A stretch of 64,000 bases of DNA from Gaiellaceae bacterium (GCA_030446625.1 JAUJMY010000013.1:1-64000); one strand, 5' to 3'; counted from the first letter of the stretch, positions 47,212 through 55,021 are shown. Notes: generated by a model from the sequence alone, not told the origin. A program made the numbers and translations.

Positions 47212-49065
47212 TTGGCGAAAGATCGCCCGATCCCACCGATCGACCCGAGGCTGCTGGCCCAGCACCTGAGGCGCGCAGCGCGGCAGGCCAATGCGCGCGC
47301 CGCGGATACCGGCGGCCGCGCGACGCTGGGATTCTTTGATTGGGCACGCCGTGTCCCGGAGCCGAAGACCGGCCCGCTCGACTTTAGGCGCTTCCCGTTC
47401 CAGCGTGAGTTGTACACCGAGGGCGCCGAGCTTCCCGAGGTGGCGGTGATGAAGTCGACGCAGGTCGGTGCGTCGGCGTGGATGGCGCGGTGGGCGATCT
47501 ACTGGGCCGACCGCGGCAAGACAGTGCTGTACCTGTTTCCAGGCGAGGAGCAGTTGCGGCCGTTCTACAACTCGCGGATCGCGCCCCTCCTGCGCGGCCC
47601 CCACCTCGCGAAGCGCGTGGCGAACGCGAGCGTGAGCAACGTCAATCAGCGGCAGATCGGCAACGGGTGGCTGAACCTGCGCGGAGCGCAGGCAGTGGCG
47701 GGGTTGGAGTCGGTCGACGCAGACGCTATCGCTATCGACGAATACGACCTGATCCCGCCGGCCGCCATCCCGATCGTCGAGCGCCGCATCTCGGCCCCGA
47801 CCTCGATGGGCCTCATCCGCCGCATCGGCTGGCCGAGCATCGACGACCACGGCATCGCCCGCCAATACGACCTCTCCGACCGGCGCCGCTGGTTCGTGAA
47901 GTGCCCTGCCTGCGGCGAACAGCAGTTCCTCCGCTTCTTCCCGCGCCGCGCCGCGGAGGAGGACGAAGAGGGCGACGGCCTACCAAACGCGACCTCGGCG
48001 TACGTGGATCGCGACGGAGAGCTACTGCGCTGCGGGAAGTGCGAGAAGCCGCTAGCGCCCGACGCCGTGCGCGATGGCGAGTGGGTCGCCGAATTCCCCA
48101 CGCGCGACTCGCGCGGTTACCACGTCCACCGCCTCCTCGTGCCGGCGATAAGCCTGCGCGCGATGATCGAGGCGAGCCGCAGGACCGGCGCGTTCGAGCT
48201 GGAGACGTTTTACAACCGCGATCTCGGCGAACCGTACTCGCCGAAGGAAGGCCGACTTTCGAAGGCCGCGATTGCGGCGGCGCAGTCGGCGGGCGGCAAT
48301 TACCTGCAGGGCCCATGGGACGCCGGCTATGCAGGCGACGGGCTCGTGACGATGGGCGTCGACTCCGCCTCGGCGCGCGACCTGACCGTCCGCATCTCGC
48401 TGCACGCCCACGACCTGTCGACCAAGCGCGCGCTGTTCATCGGCGAGGTCGAGAGCTTCGACACGCTGGCCGAGATGATGGACATCTACAGCGTGCGGAT
48501 GGCCGCGATCGATCACCTGCCCGACGGGCGGCTCGCACGCGACTTCACCCAGCGGTTCTACGGCCGCGCGTACTACGTCCGCTTCCTCCCACCTGCTGCT
48601 CGCGAACCGTTCGGCTTCGACCCCACGGAGCGCTCGGCCGCGATCAACAGGACGGAGGCGATCGACGCGACGCTCGCGCTCATCCGGGCGACGCGCAACC
48701 GGCTGCCGATCGACCTCCCGGAGGGCTACGTCGAGCACATGCGGAACGTGGTTCGCTTCCACGAGCTCGACGACCTCGGCAGACGGACCGTCGGCTACCG
48801 GTCGCTCGGCCCAAACGACTACCTGATGGCGGAGCTCTACGACTACTTCGCGCTCCAACTCGCACAGGTAGAAGTCCTCGCCCACGAGATGGCGCGGCCG
48901 ACGTACGTCCGGTTGGAGGATCACGTTGAGTTCGAGCGGTCGTCGCTTCTGGACCCCGACCCGCCGTATAGCCCGGGGCCCGACGAGGGGGAATACGGCG
49001 CGCTGGGCGTTTTCGGCGACGACGAGGACGTGCGTGACTGGATTGACATGAACGAGTGGCCGTGA
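47212..49065 (+). CDS. phage terminase large subunit (GpA family)
   Basis: 617 aa from TTG 47212. N-terminal ATPase: FPFQRELYTEGAELPEVAVM with the GpA-type Walker A KSTQVGASAW, and Walker B DADAIAIDEYD. A zinc-ribbon insertion (FVKCPACGEQQFLRFF and LLRCGKCEKPL) follows, as in lambda-like GpA proteins. The C-terminal nuclease domain begins LVTMGVDSASARDLTVRISL, with acidic residues near GEVESFD and in LGPNDYLMAELYDYF. TerL cuts and packages phage DNA through a portal. No portal, protease or capsid gene follows, so this is an orphan packaging module in a degenerate prophage or a satellite. Confidence 0.88.
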   Translation: MAKDRPIPPIDPRLLAQHLRRAARQANARAADTGGRATLGFFDWARRVPEPKTGPLDFRRFPFQRELYTEGAELPEVAVMKSTQVGASAWMARWAIYWADRGKTVLYLFPGEEQLRPFYNSRIAPLLRGPHLAKRVANASVSNVNQRQIGNGWLNLRGAQAVAGLESVDADAIAIDEYDLIPPAAIPIVERRISAPTSMGLIRRIGWPSIDDHGIARQYDLSDRRRWFVKCPACGEQQFLRFFPRRAAEEDEEGDGLPNATSAYVDRDGELLRCGKCEKPLAPDAVRDGEWVAEFPTRDSRGYHVHRLLVPAISLRAMIEASRRTGAFELETFYNRDLGEPYSPKEGRLSKAAIAAAQSAGGNYLQGPWDAGYAGDGLVTMGVDSASARDLTVRISLHAHDLSTKRALFIGEVESFDTLAEMMDIYSVRMAAIDHLPDGRLARDFTQRFYGRAYYVRFLPPAAREPFGFDPTERSAAINRTEAIDATLALIRATRNRLPIDLPEGYVEHMRNVVRFHELDDLGRRTVGYRSLGPNDYLMAELYDYFALQLAQVEVLAHEMARPTYVRLEDHVEFERSSLLDPDPPYSPGPDEGEYGALGVFGDDEDVRDWIDMNEWP

Positions 49066-49190
49066 GTGCGCAGCCCGACGTCGTCGGTTTCTGGTGCCTG
49101 ATCGCGTCGTTGGCCGGGGCACGCGAAGTCGCCTTCTGGTAGTGACGAGGCGGGATCGCTGCTCTCGACCTCGCTCACGGCCGTTCATAC

Positions 49191-49222
49191 AACCGCTGCT
49201 CTATCCACTGAGCTACGGGGGC
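49191..49222 (-). repeat. tRNA-Arg-type 5' half (acceptor and D-arm)
   Basis: On the minus strand: acceptor GCCCCCG, TA, D-arm GCTCAGTGGATAGAGC, A, and then GCGGTT of the anticodon arm. This matches the first half of tRNA-Arg(CCT)-type genes. The sequence then diverges and no T-arm or 3' acceptor follows. It is therefore a half gene, opposite in kind to the 3' fragments of tRNA-Asp. The other parts of 49066-49480 hold the hairpin at 49233 and no gene. Confidence 0.7.
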
Positions 49223-49232
49223 TTTTGGCTCA

Positions 49233-49256
49233 ACCAAGCCGTTTGTACGGCTTGGT
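49233..49256. promoter_or_regulatory. 10-bp inverted repeat with ACGGCTT half-sites
   Basis: ACCAAGCCGT (49233-49242) and ACGGCTTGGT (49247-49256) form a perfect stem with loop TTGT. It lies just upstream of the tRNA 5' half on the minus strand. The same ACGGCTT/AAGCCGT half-sites recur in a hairpin at 51228 before the integrase, so a shared operator or recombination role is possible; a terminator is the plainer alternative. Confidence 0.5.
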
Positions 49257-49480
49257 GATCTATTAACTGTACCCCCGACAAGACGAGCTGCTTGTCGCGC
49301 CGCAGTCCCGGCACAGGCGCGCGCTGCAGGCGCCCTGCGGATTGGCGCGACTCGGCGGACGATCGGCGTCGTCGTCATGCTGACTGGTACGGTGGCGTAG
49401 TCCATCAAGAGCGGTCGAGGGAGCCAGCCCGACGACACCGCAGCAACCGGCCTTTGGGCACGGTGCTCCCGCTGGCGGCG

Positions 49481-49783
49481 ATGGGGGTGCTCGTGAAACA
49501 GGATCAATTACGGCGCTGCTGGCAGTGCGGGCGCATGAAGGGCCGGGCGCTCGTTCACGATGCGTGGAGCGGCTGGATCTACCTTCCCGTCCTCTGTCTC
49601 TGCGATGGGATCACGTGCGCGCGATGCAAAGAGGGAGCGATTCACCGTCCAATCTCGAACCGGTTCGACGAGGCGAACGGGACGGTGCTGCACATCCCGC
49701 ACTTCGGTTACCTCTTCCCGTGCATCGCGTGCCGCCGCGCCGAGACGCAACAGGCGCAGCGAGGCCGTGCCGGGCCTGGGTAG
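49481..49783 (+). CDS. small zinc-ribbon protein
   Basis: About 100 aa; start ATG 49481 or one of two GTG codons within the next 12 bases. Three cysteine pairs are visible: RRCWQCGRMKG, CDGITCARCKEG and FPCIACRRAE, enough for one or two zinc sites. The middle contains LVHDAWSGWIYLPVLCL and HIPHFGYLF. The family is not recognised; small cysteine-rich proteins are common in phages near terminase genes. The following 160 bases to 49949 hold no gene I can support. Confidence 0.6.
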   Translation: MGVLVKQDQLRRCWQCGRMKGRALVHDAWSGWIYLPVLCLCDGITCARCKEGAIHRPISNRFDEANGTVLHIPHFGYLFPCIACRRAETQQAQRGRAGPG

Positions 49784-49949
49784 CCGCGCGCGTGAACGCG
49801 AAGCGAAGGCCGAGAGGAACTCTTCGCAGGAGCTGGCGCGCGAGGAGCGGAAGACGCTCACCCGCCGGATGGGTAGCCGCGGTGGCCGTGTAGCCGGGGG
49901 TGTAGCGAGGATGGCGAGCAGTTGTTCGCCGGTGCTGGCCCGATTGTCG

Positions 49950-50198
49950 CTACTCGAGCCGTAGCGCCTCCGCGCGCGCGGCGAGTTCCGATACCCGGAC
50001 CCCGAGCGCTTCAGCGAGCTTCAAGAGGTTCGCGAGGCTCGGATTCCGCTCCCCGCGCTCGATCCCACTGACGTAGGTTCTGTCGAGCTTCGCGATGTGC
50101 GCGAGCCGCTCCTGCGAAATCCCGCGCTGGCCACGCAGATCCCGAAGCGCGTGTCCGTACGCCACGTGCGCGGCTGAACGTTTCGGAGCCACGAGCAT
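49950..50198 (-). CDS. XRE-family HTH repressor
   Basis: 82 aa, single helix-turn-helix domain: LRDLRGQRGISQERLAHIAK, LDRTYVSGIERGERNPSLAN, LLKLAEALGVRVSELAARAE. ATG 50198 lies inside the loop of an inverted repeat that is a good candidate for its own operator. It is transcribed away from the lipoprotein pair. By analogy with phage and plasmid repressors it would silence itself and the divergent promoter. Confidence 0.88.
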   Translation of the reverse strand: MLVAPKRSAAHVAYGHALRDLRGQRGISQERLAHIAKLDRTYVSGIERGERNPSLANLLKLAEALGVRVSELAARAEALRLE

Positions 50199-50209
50199 GA
50201 CCGTGGCTC
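50186..50209. promoter_or_regulatory. operator-like inverted repeat over the XRE start codon
   Basis: GAGCCACG (50186-50193) and CGTGGCTC (50202-50209) are perfect complements with an 8-base spacer that contains the XRE start codon. The right half abuts the -35 box of the divergent promoter at 50211. A dimeric XRE protein bound here would block both promoters. Confidence 0.65.
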
Positions 50210-50210
50210 T

Positions 50211-50239
50211 TTGACGACGTTCAGGCTACGGACTATAAG
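50211..50239 (+). promoter_or_regulatory. near-consensus sigma-70 promoter
   Basis: TTGACG (50211-50216) and TATAAG (50234-50239) are separated by exactly 17 bases. Transcription would start at about 50246-50247, on the GTG start codon of the lipoprotein gene, so the mRNA is predicted to be leaderless. It is among the best housekeeping-type promoters in the window. Confidence 0.7.
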
Positions 50240-50246
50240 TCACATA

Positions 50247-50789
50247 GTGCTCCGCACCGTCGTCGCTTCGGTCGTCCTCGTACTGCTGCTCGGCGGCTGC
50301 GGCGGGGCGACCGGGTCAGACGACGAAGCTGCACGTGCGGAAACGGTCGCCGCGGCTGAGCAGAAGCTCGCCCAGCGACGCGCAGCGGAGGCGCGGTGGC
50401 GAGAAGGCTTCGCTGGGTGGAGTGCCTCCGCGCTCTATGCCGCAGAAGCTGTTACGGGGACGTTCACAAACACGCACACGCTGACGCTGGTGCTCAACGG
50501 GGATCCGCAAGCGCGAGCGGAATTGAACACGAAGCTCGCTCAACTGAAGACCTGCTCGCGCGACGTAGAGCGCCTCGGCAAGGCACCTGCACGATTTCGG
50601 GAGGTACGAGCGGGCGCGATGCGCGCCTGTGCCCACCTTGAAGCGGGCGCGTCACTCGTCCGGCTCGGGCTCGAGGCGCTTCCTGAGCCGCTCGGGGAGG
50701 GGCTGCTCGAGCGCGGCGCGAACGAGCTCGGCGCAGGCACCCAACTCGTTCTCGAGGCGAGCGGCAGTCTGCCCGCGTCAGCGCCGTGA
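50247..50789 (+). CDS. putative lipoprotein
   Basis: 180 aa from GTG 50247 (a TTG at 50211 would fall in the promoter -35 box and is rejected). Signal: RTVVASVVLVLLLGGC with a lipobox Cys, then an acidic linker (GSDDEAARAETVAAAEQKLA). The mature part is helical with two cysteines (LKTCSRDVERL and AMRACAHLEAG) that may form a disulfide. Function not recognised. It overlaps the next lipoprotein gene by 4 bp. Lysogenic-conversion or exclusion lipoproteins are a possibility by location only. Confidence 0.7.
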   Translation: MLRTVVASVVLVLLLGGCGGATGSDDEAARAETVAAAEQKLAQRRAAEARWREGFAGWSASALYAAEAVTGTFTNTHTLTLVLNGDPQARAELNTKLAQLKTCSRDVERLGKAPARFREVRAGAMRACAHLEAGASLVRLGLEALPEPLGEGLLERGANELGAGTQLVLEASGSLPASAP

Positions 50790-51106
50790 CGCGCGCGCTC
50801 GTTCCTGCCGCGCTCGCGCTCCTCGCCGTAGTCGCGGCCGGCTGTGGCGGTGCAGAGACGTCGAACGCGGAGCGGCGGGCAGTGGTGGAGGCGATGATCC
50901 GAACGCAGCTTCCACAGTCTGTGCGCCGGAATAGCGGCGAGGCTGTACTCGTCAAGGACGTGACGTGCGTCGCCGAGAACGAGCGTCGCTACGACTGCAT
51001 CGTCGCCGTCACCGGAACCGACGGCTTGGGCGGCTTGCAGAGCTTCGACGTCGCAGTGACGGCCGCCTGCGACGAGGCGAACTGCACCTGGCGCACGACT
51101 CAGTAG
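50786..51106 (+). CDS. small putative lipoprotein
   Basis: 106 aa, GTG start overlapping the previous stop. Signal peptide RALVPAALALLAVVAAGC with lipobox AAGC. The mature domain has four cysteines (DVTCVAENERRYDCIV, TAACDEANCTW), probably two disulfides, and beta-strand-like segments (GLQSFDVAVTAACDE). It resembles small actinobacterial lipoproteins of unknown function. Co-transcribed with the lipoprotein upstream. Confidence 0.72.
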   Translation: MTRALVPAALALLAVVAAGCGGAETSNAERRAVVEAMIRTQLPQSVRRNSGEAVLVKDVTCVAENERRYDCIVAVTGTDGLGGLQSFDVAVTAACDEANCTWRTTQ

Positions 51107-51227
51107 CGGCCTCTTCTGTTGCGGCGAGCCTTCCGCGCTTGCACACAACCAGGAGGTAAAGACGGCTTCCGCGGCGCTTCCGACGTCCGTTCTCCCGAAG
51201 GCTCTCCCGAGGCGCGGAGCTGGCAAG

Positions 51228-51247
51228 AACGGCTTAGCCAAGCCGTT
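51228..51247. promoter_or_regulatory. hairpin AACGGCTT-AGCC-AAGCCGTT
   Basis: Perfect 8-bp stem with a 4-base loop, 120 bases after the lipoprotein operon and followed by TTCT. It may be the operon's terminator. Its ACGGCTT half-site is shared with the hairpin at 49233, so a protein-binding role is also possible. Confidence 0.5.
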
Positions 51248-51274
51248 TCTGCTACAGTGGCAGCTCATACAAGT

Positions 51275-51303
51275 GGCCGGGCGCTGCCGAAACAGCCCCG
51301 GCC
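51275..51303 (+). promoter_or_regulatory. stem-loop just upstream of the integrase
   Basis: GGCCGGGCGCTG pairs with CAGCCCCGGCC (one bulged base) around CCGAAA. It ends 24 bases before ATG 51328 and leaves the AGGAGG ribosome-binding site (51311-51316) outside the stem. It could control integrase translation or mark one side of an attachment region. Confidence 0.4.
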
Positions 51304-51327
51304 GTGGCACAGGAGGTCTCAGCTCCC

Positions 51328-51440
51328 ATGCACCGCGACTCTAGCCGCACGCGCGCGCGAGGAACAGGCTCGCTACTTCGCCACGGCACCGCTCAGGCGC
51401 CCAAAGTTGGTATGGAAAGTGGTGGATCGACGGCCGGCAG
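51328..51440 (+). pseudogene. N-terminal part of the integrase, separated by a frameshift
   Basis: An ATG at 51328 with a consensus AGGAGG site opens HRDSSRTRARGTGSLL, the usual start of actinobacterial tyrosine integrases. Near 51395-51408 the homologous continuation moves to another frame (WYGKWWIDGRQ, 51408-51440), which runs directly into the integrase frame. The 5' end of the gene is therefore frameshifted, by mutation or sequence error. Confidence 0.6.
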
Positions 51441-52487
51441 GTGATGCGCGTCCTCGGGCCGGTTCGCACTGACGGCTCGGTCAACGGTCTGAGTTCTGCT
51501 GAAGCCGAAGCTGCGCTTCGGCGCGCGATTCTCGCGAGCCAGGAGGTGCGGCGGCCGACGGAAGCGGTCGCACTTGAGGAAGCTGGGAGGAGGTATCTCG
51601 CGAACCGGGAGGCGCTCGGGCTAAAAACCGGCACGCTCAGTGACTACGAGTCATACCTGCGCGTCCACCTCATCCCATTCTTTGGCGAGCGCCCGCTGAA
51701 CGAGATCGGCCTGGAGCTGATCGAGGATTTCGTCGAGAGGAAACGTGCGGAGGGGAAGGCACTGAAAAGCATCAGGAACTACCTCGGCTTGCTGCACGCG
51801 ATCTTTGCGCACGCGCTGAGACGTGGCTGGTGCGCCGGTAATCCGGTCGCCGCCGTAGATAAGCCGCGCGAGCAACGCGCCAACGACATCCGCTACCTAA
51901 CCGCGGCGGAACTTGACGCCCTCGTGGGCGCGACGCCGAACAACCCGCTCGGTCAGCTCGAGCGGGTCCTCTACCTCACCGCGGCCATGACCGGGATGCG
52001 CCGCGGCGAGCTGCTCGCGCTCCGCTGGCAGGACGTCGACTGGAAAGCCGGTGTCATCCGCGTCCGCCGGACGTTCACCCGCGGTCAGTTCGGAACGCCG
52101 AAGACGCGGCGGTCGAGTCGCGCGGTGCCGATCGCCGACCGCGTCCGCGCGGAGCTTCGGCACCACTGCGCTCGGTCGGCGTTCACGGATGAGTTGGATC
52201 TCGTGTTCTCGCACCCCGTATCCGGCAGCGTGCTCGACCCGTCGAAGGTGCGGAAGCGATTCCAGGCGGCGGCCCGGCGTGCGGAACTCCGGCCCATGCG
52301 CTTTCACGACCTCCGGCACACGTTCGGAACCCGAATGGCCGCCGCAGGCGCACCGCTGCGCGCAATTCAAGAGTGGCTCGGGCACAGCGATCAGCGGACG
52401 ACGCTGATCTACGCCGACTATGCCCCTGACCTGACGCAGGGAGCCATGTGGGCAGCACGGGCGTTCGGCGGTGACGATCGCGTCTAG
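51441..52487 (+). CDS. int: tyrosine recombinase/integrase
   Basis: 348 aa in the intact frame, beginning with GTG 51441 just after the frameshift. SAM-like core-binding domain: LSDYESYLRVHLIPFFGERP to ALRRGWCAGNPV. Catalytic domain residues are complete: Arg187 (TGMRRGELL), His289 and Arg292 (HDLRHTFG), His315 (WLGHSDQ) and the nucleophile Tyr324 (TTLIYADY). Missing is most of the N-terminal arm-binding domain, so arm-site recognition may be lost. It should have served the element bounded on the left by tRNA-Asp fragment D. Confidence 0.88.
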   Translation: MMRVLGPVRTDGSVNGLSSAEAEAALRRAILASQEVRRPTEAVALEEAGRRYLANREALGLKTGTLSDYESYLRVHLIPFFGERPLNEIGLELIEDFVERKRAEGKALKSIRNYLGLLHAIFAHALRRGWCAGNPVAAVDKPREQRANDIRYLTAAELDALVGATPNNPLGQLERVLYLTAAMTGMRRGELLALRWQDVDWKAGVIRVRRTFTRGQFGTPKTRRSSRAVPIADRVRAELRHHCARSAFTDELDLVFSHPVSGSVLDPSKVRKRFQAAARRAELRPMRFHDLRHTFGTRMAAAGAPLRAIQEWLGHSDQRTTLIYADYAPDLTQGAMWAARAFGGDDRV

Positions 52488-52671
52488 AGGTCGTCGTGTC
52501 GGCCACGACGCCTACGTCGCTCGCCGTTCGACCGCCGTTGGCGAAGAGGACTCAACGGCTAGCGACAAGCGCGCCGGCCAGCCGAGTTGACACTCTGCGC
52601 GCGACCCGGACTTCGAGAGGCGCCCCTCGACGCGCTTGTCCGTCCCGAGGTCGATCTATGCTGCGCGAGCG

Positions 52672-53250
52672 ATGGCGTCCCGGGCGATCTGGACGATCGG
52701 GCACTCAAACCTTCGGTTTGAGATGTTCGCCTCGCTGCTTGTCTGCCAGAACATCGCATACGTCGCTGACGTCAGGTCTTACCCGTACTCGCGGTTTGCG
52801 CCGCAATTCAACCGAGAAGCTCTTGACGTAGCTCTTCGGGAACGCGGCATCCGGTACCTCTTTCTCGGCGAAGAGCTGGGCGGCCGTCCGTCTACGGCCG
52901 AGCACTACGACGCCGAGGGCCGTGCTCTCTATGGAGCGATGTCGCGAGAGCCCAAGTTCCTAGAGGCCATCACCCGCCTGGTTGCCGGAGCCAGAGATCA
53001 TCGGATCGCCATCGTGTGTAGCGAAGCGGACCCGACTACCTGCCATCGCCGTCTGCTTGTTGGCAAGGTCTTGGCTGAGCATGGTCTTCAGTTACACCAC
53101 ATTCACGCCGACGGGTCCACGACCGTGGAGGATCGCGTTACGTTGGATCCCACTAACCAACGTTCCCTCTTCGAAGAAGGGCCAGAGGCGTGGAGATCTA
53201 CACAATCGGTTTCACACAGACGACGGCTGAACACTTCTTCCGCCGCCTAG
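52672..53250 (+). CDS. DUF488 family protein (1)
   Basis: 192 aa from ATG 52672. DUF488 hallmarks: AIWTIGHSNLRFEMFASLL, VADVRSYPYSRFAPQFN, YLFLGEELGG, and near the end IAIVCSEADPTTCHRRLLVG. The conserved Arg, Ser/Cys and His residues suggest an enzyme, but no reaction is established for the family. A TTGACA box at 52587 could belong to its promoter. It overlaps the second DUF488 gene by 61 bp, an unusually long overlap. First gene of a three-gene cassette. Confidence 0.85.
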   Translation: MASRAIWTIGHSNLRFEMFASLLVCQNIAYVADVRSYPYSRFAPQFNREALDVALRERGIRYLFLGEELGGRPSTAEHYDAEGRALYGAMSREPKFLEAITRLVAGARDHRIAIVCSEADPTTCHRRLLVGKVLAEHGLQLHHIHADGSTTVEDRVTLDPTNQRSLFEEGPEAWRSTQSVSHRRRLNTSSAA

Positions 53251-53627
53251 CTGACGCTCGCGTCGAACGGCTTCTAGACGTACGACTCAACAACTCTTCC
53301 CAGCTCGCGGGGTTCGCGAAGTCACAGGATTTCTCTTACTTCCTTCGCGAGCTAATCGGCGCCTCGTACGAGCACGACCCTCGTCTCGCTCCTACGCAGG
53401 AGCTCCTCGACGAGTACAGGAAGCGCCGAGGGTCGTGGGAAGCCTACGAACACGCCTTCATGAATCTCATGTCTGAGCGGCGGATTGAGTCAACGCTGTC
53501 GCCGTCAGATTTCGAGGTTCCGACAGCTTTGCTGTGCAGCGAGGCAACGGCCAATCGCTGCCATCGACGTCTCGTGTGCGAATACCTCGCCGAGCATTGG
53601 GCCGATGTGCGGGCGGTACATCTCTGA
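53190..53627 (+). CDS. DUF488 family protein (2)
   Basis: 145 aa, GTG start inside the end of the first DUF488 gene. It is shorter and divergent: EIYTIGFTQTTAEHFFRRLA, RLLDVRLNNSSQLAGFAKSQ, DFSYFLRELIGASYEHDP, ALLCSEATANRCHRRLVCEY. The DVR and CHRR motifs are kept. A tandem pair of unequal DUF488 proteins suggests a heteromeric complex. Stop and next start overlap (TGATG). Confidence 0.85.
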   Translation: MEIYTIGFTQTTAEHFFRRLADARVERLLDVRLNNSSQLAGFAKSQDFSYFLRELIGASYEHDPRLAPTQELLDEYRKRRGSWEAYEHAFMNLMSERRIESTLSPSDFEVPTALLCSEATANRCHRRLVCEYLAEHWADVRAVHL

Positions 53628-54325
53628 TGGAGATCATCGTCAACCACTTGACGCGAATGACCGCGCCTCGGATCTGTATCGCTGGCATAGATCCTGCGAC
53701 AGACCGGCATGTGCGCCCGACAACCGCTGCAAGCAATCCGCTCACTCGCAGCCTGCTAGACGAGGAGGGAGGCCCTTTCGGGTTGGGCGCGTGCGTTGAT
53801 CTCGGCGAGGTACGACCCAACCCCTCACGTCCCGAAAGCGAGGATCACCTCTTCTCGCCAGCGGCGGTGACAGCGGTTAGGCAGCTCGAGCCAGACGAGT
53901 ACCTTGACACGCTGGACGATGTGGCCGAAGACGACCTGCATTCAATCTTCGGCCCGGATCTGGAACGGCGCGGCCGCTCGTTCGCAATTGAGGAAGGACG
54001 GGGCGAAGTATCCCTTGGTGTGCTCCGACCGCAGCGAGCGCGGCGCCTACTAATCGACAGTTACGGCAAGCTACGACTGCGGCTGAACGACTTCGACGAA
54101 CCAGCGGACCTCGGTGTCACGGATCTTCGGTTTGTCGAGGCCGATCACTCGACACTCCGACGTGAGGTGATCGACGACTTCCACCGACGATTGAGACGTG
54201 GTGTCGCTGTCCGTCTGATGGTCGGGCTCGCAAGGGCGTTCGTAGCGACAGGGGATGACCGGCGGCGTCACTGGCTACAAGTCAATGGGATCTGTTTGGA
54301 GGACCAGCCACTTCAAAACGCCTAA
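53627..54325 (+). CDS. dual-OB-domain-like protein
   Basis: 232 aa from ATG 53627. The opening EIIVNHLTRMTAPRICIAGI and DPATDRHVRPTTAASNPLTR matches proteins annotated as dual OB domain-containing, which accompany DUF488 genes. The rest is beta-rich (LRPQRARRLLIDSYGKLRLR, GVTDLRFVEADHSTLRREVI). OB folds bind nucleic acids or small ligands. With the two DUF488 genes it forms one translationally coupled cassette, probably one functional unit; the function is unknown and a nucleic-acid role is inference. Confidence 0.75.
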   Translation: MEIIVNHLTRMTAPRICIAGIDPATDRHVRPTTAASNPLTRSLLDEEGGPFGLGACVDLGEVRPNPSRPESEDHLFSPAAVTAVRQLEPDEYLDTLDDVAEDDLHSIFGPDLERRGRSFAIEEGRGEVSLGVLRPQRARRLLIDSYGKLRLRLNDFDEPADLGVTDLRFVEADHSTLRREVIDDFHRRLRRGVAVRLMVGLARAFVATGDDRRRHWLQVNGICLEDQPLQNA

Positions 54326-54418
54326 GCCAGCACGCTCCGCTGTCCTAAACCTCCGTCGGCAGGTCGAGTTCGAAGCGGCAACTGGAGCCGCCGTTGGCGC
54401 GCTCGTCGACTCCTCGGA

Positions 54419-55021
54419 TCATGAGCTCGCGAGCCGCCTTTCGAGGCGCTCCTCCTTAATCGCGATCCAGAGCGCCTCGCGGCTAACGGTGAAGCGACGT
54501 CGGAGGGCTTCGACGTCCGGTGTCTCGCGAACCGCGCGTCGGAGGATCTCTCGCGGGATGAGGAGCGCGCTCGCGAACTGGTTCGCTTCGCTCTCGGAGT
54601 TGTCGTCGGTTCCGCGCGTATGGAGGATCAGATGACCCAACTCGTGCGCGATCGTGAACCGCTGGCGGGTGCGGGCGTGGTCAGCGTTCACGGTGAGGAC
54701 ATCGTCGTCGACGAAGCCATCGATCTCGCCGAGATGCTTGCGTACAACGCGAAGCCCTTCGCCGACCGCAATCCGTTCGACGTCGACAGGCGGTTCGACG
54801 ATCTTGTAGCAGGCGAGTAGCCGCTCAGCTTCGCTGCGAACATCCGCTGCGCGCTGAGAGTGATGCAGTCGCTCCGTAGGAGCGGCTCGCTCCCAGTCGG
54901 CATCCTCGATCTCGACCTCGTCCTCACCGCACGCGGGGCAGCCGCTCATCGCGGCAAGCGCGGAGCGCTCGAAGAAGCGGTGCCCGCATTCGTGGCTCTG
55001 GCAGACGAAGTAGGGCATCAT
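54419..55021 (-). CDS. ImmA/IrrE-type metalloprotease with N-terminal zinc ribbon
   Basis: 200 aa. Residues 1-35 have a zinc ribbon (Cys7, Cys12, Cys28, Cys31). The peptidase domain carries HELGH at 126-130 and a third ligand Glu145 in SEANQFASALL, with the typical HTH-like tail EALRRRFTVSREALWIAIKE. ImmA/IrrE proteases cleave a specific repressor on DNA damage or other stress and so switch on genes. Start overlaps the stop of the anti-sigma-like gene (ATGA). Likely targets are the HTH or anti-sigma-like products nearby. The 94 bases to the convergent dual-OB gene hold no clear terminator. Confidence 0.88.
   Translation of the reverse strand: MMPYFVCQSHECGHRFFERSALAAMSGCPACGEDEVEIEDADWERAAPTERLHHSQRAADVRSEAERLLACYKIVEPPVDVERIAVGEGLRVVRKHLGEIDGFVDDDVLTVNADHARTRQRFTIAHELGHLILHTRGTDDNSESEANQFASALLIPREILRRAVRETPDVEALRRRFTVSREALWIAIKEERLERRLASS

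Noticed and set aside
49175-49507. Frame containing APVAQWIEQRLYERP
   Set aside because: Translation of the tRNA-Arg 5' half, another familiar artefact.
49784-49949. Small Arg/Glu-rich ORFs after the zinc-ribbon gene
   Set aside because: Two competing frames, no ribosome-binding site and no family; left unannotated.
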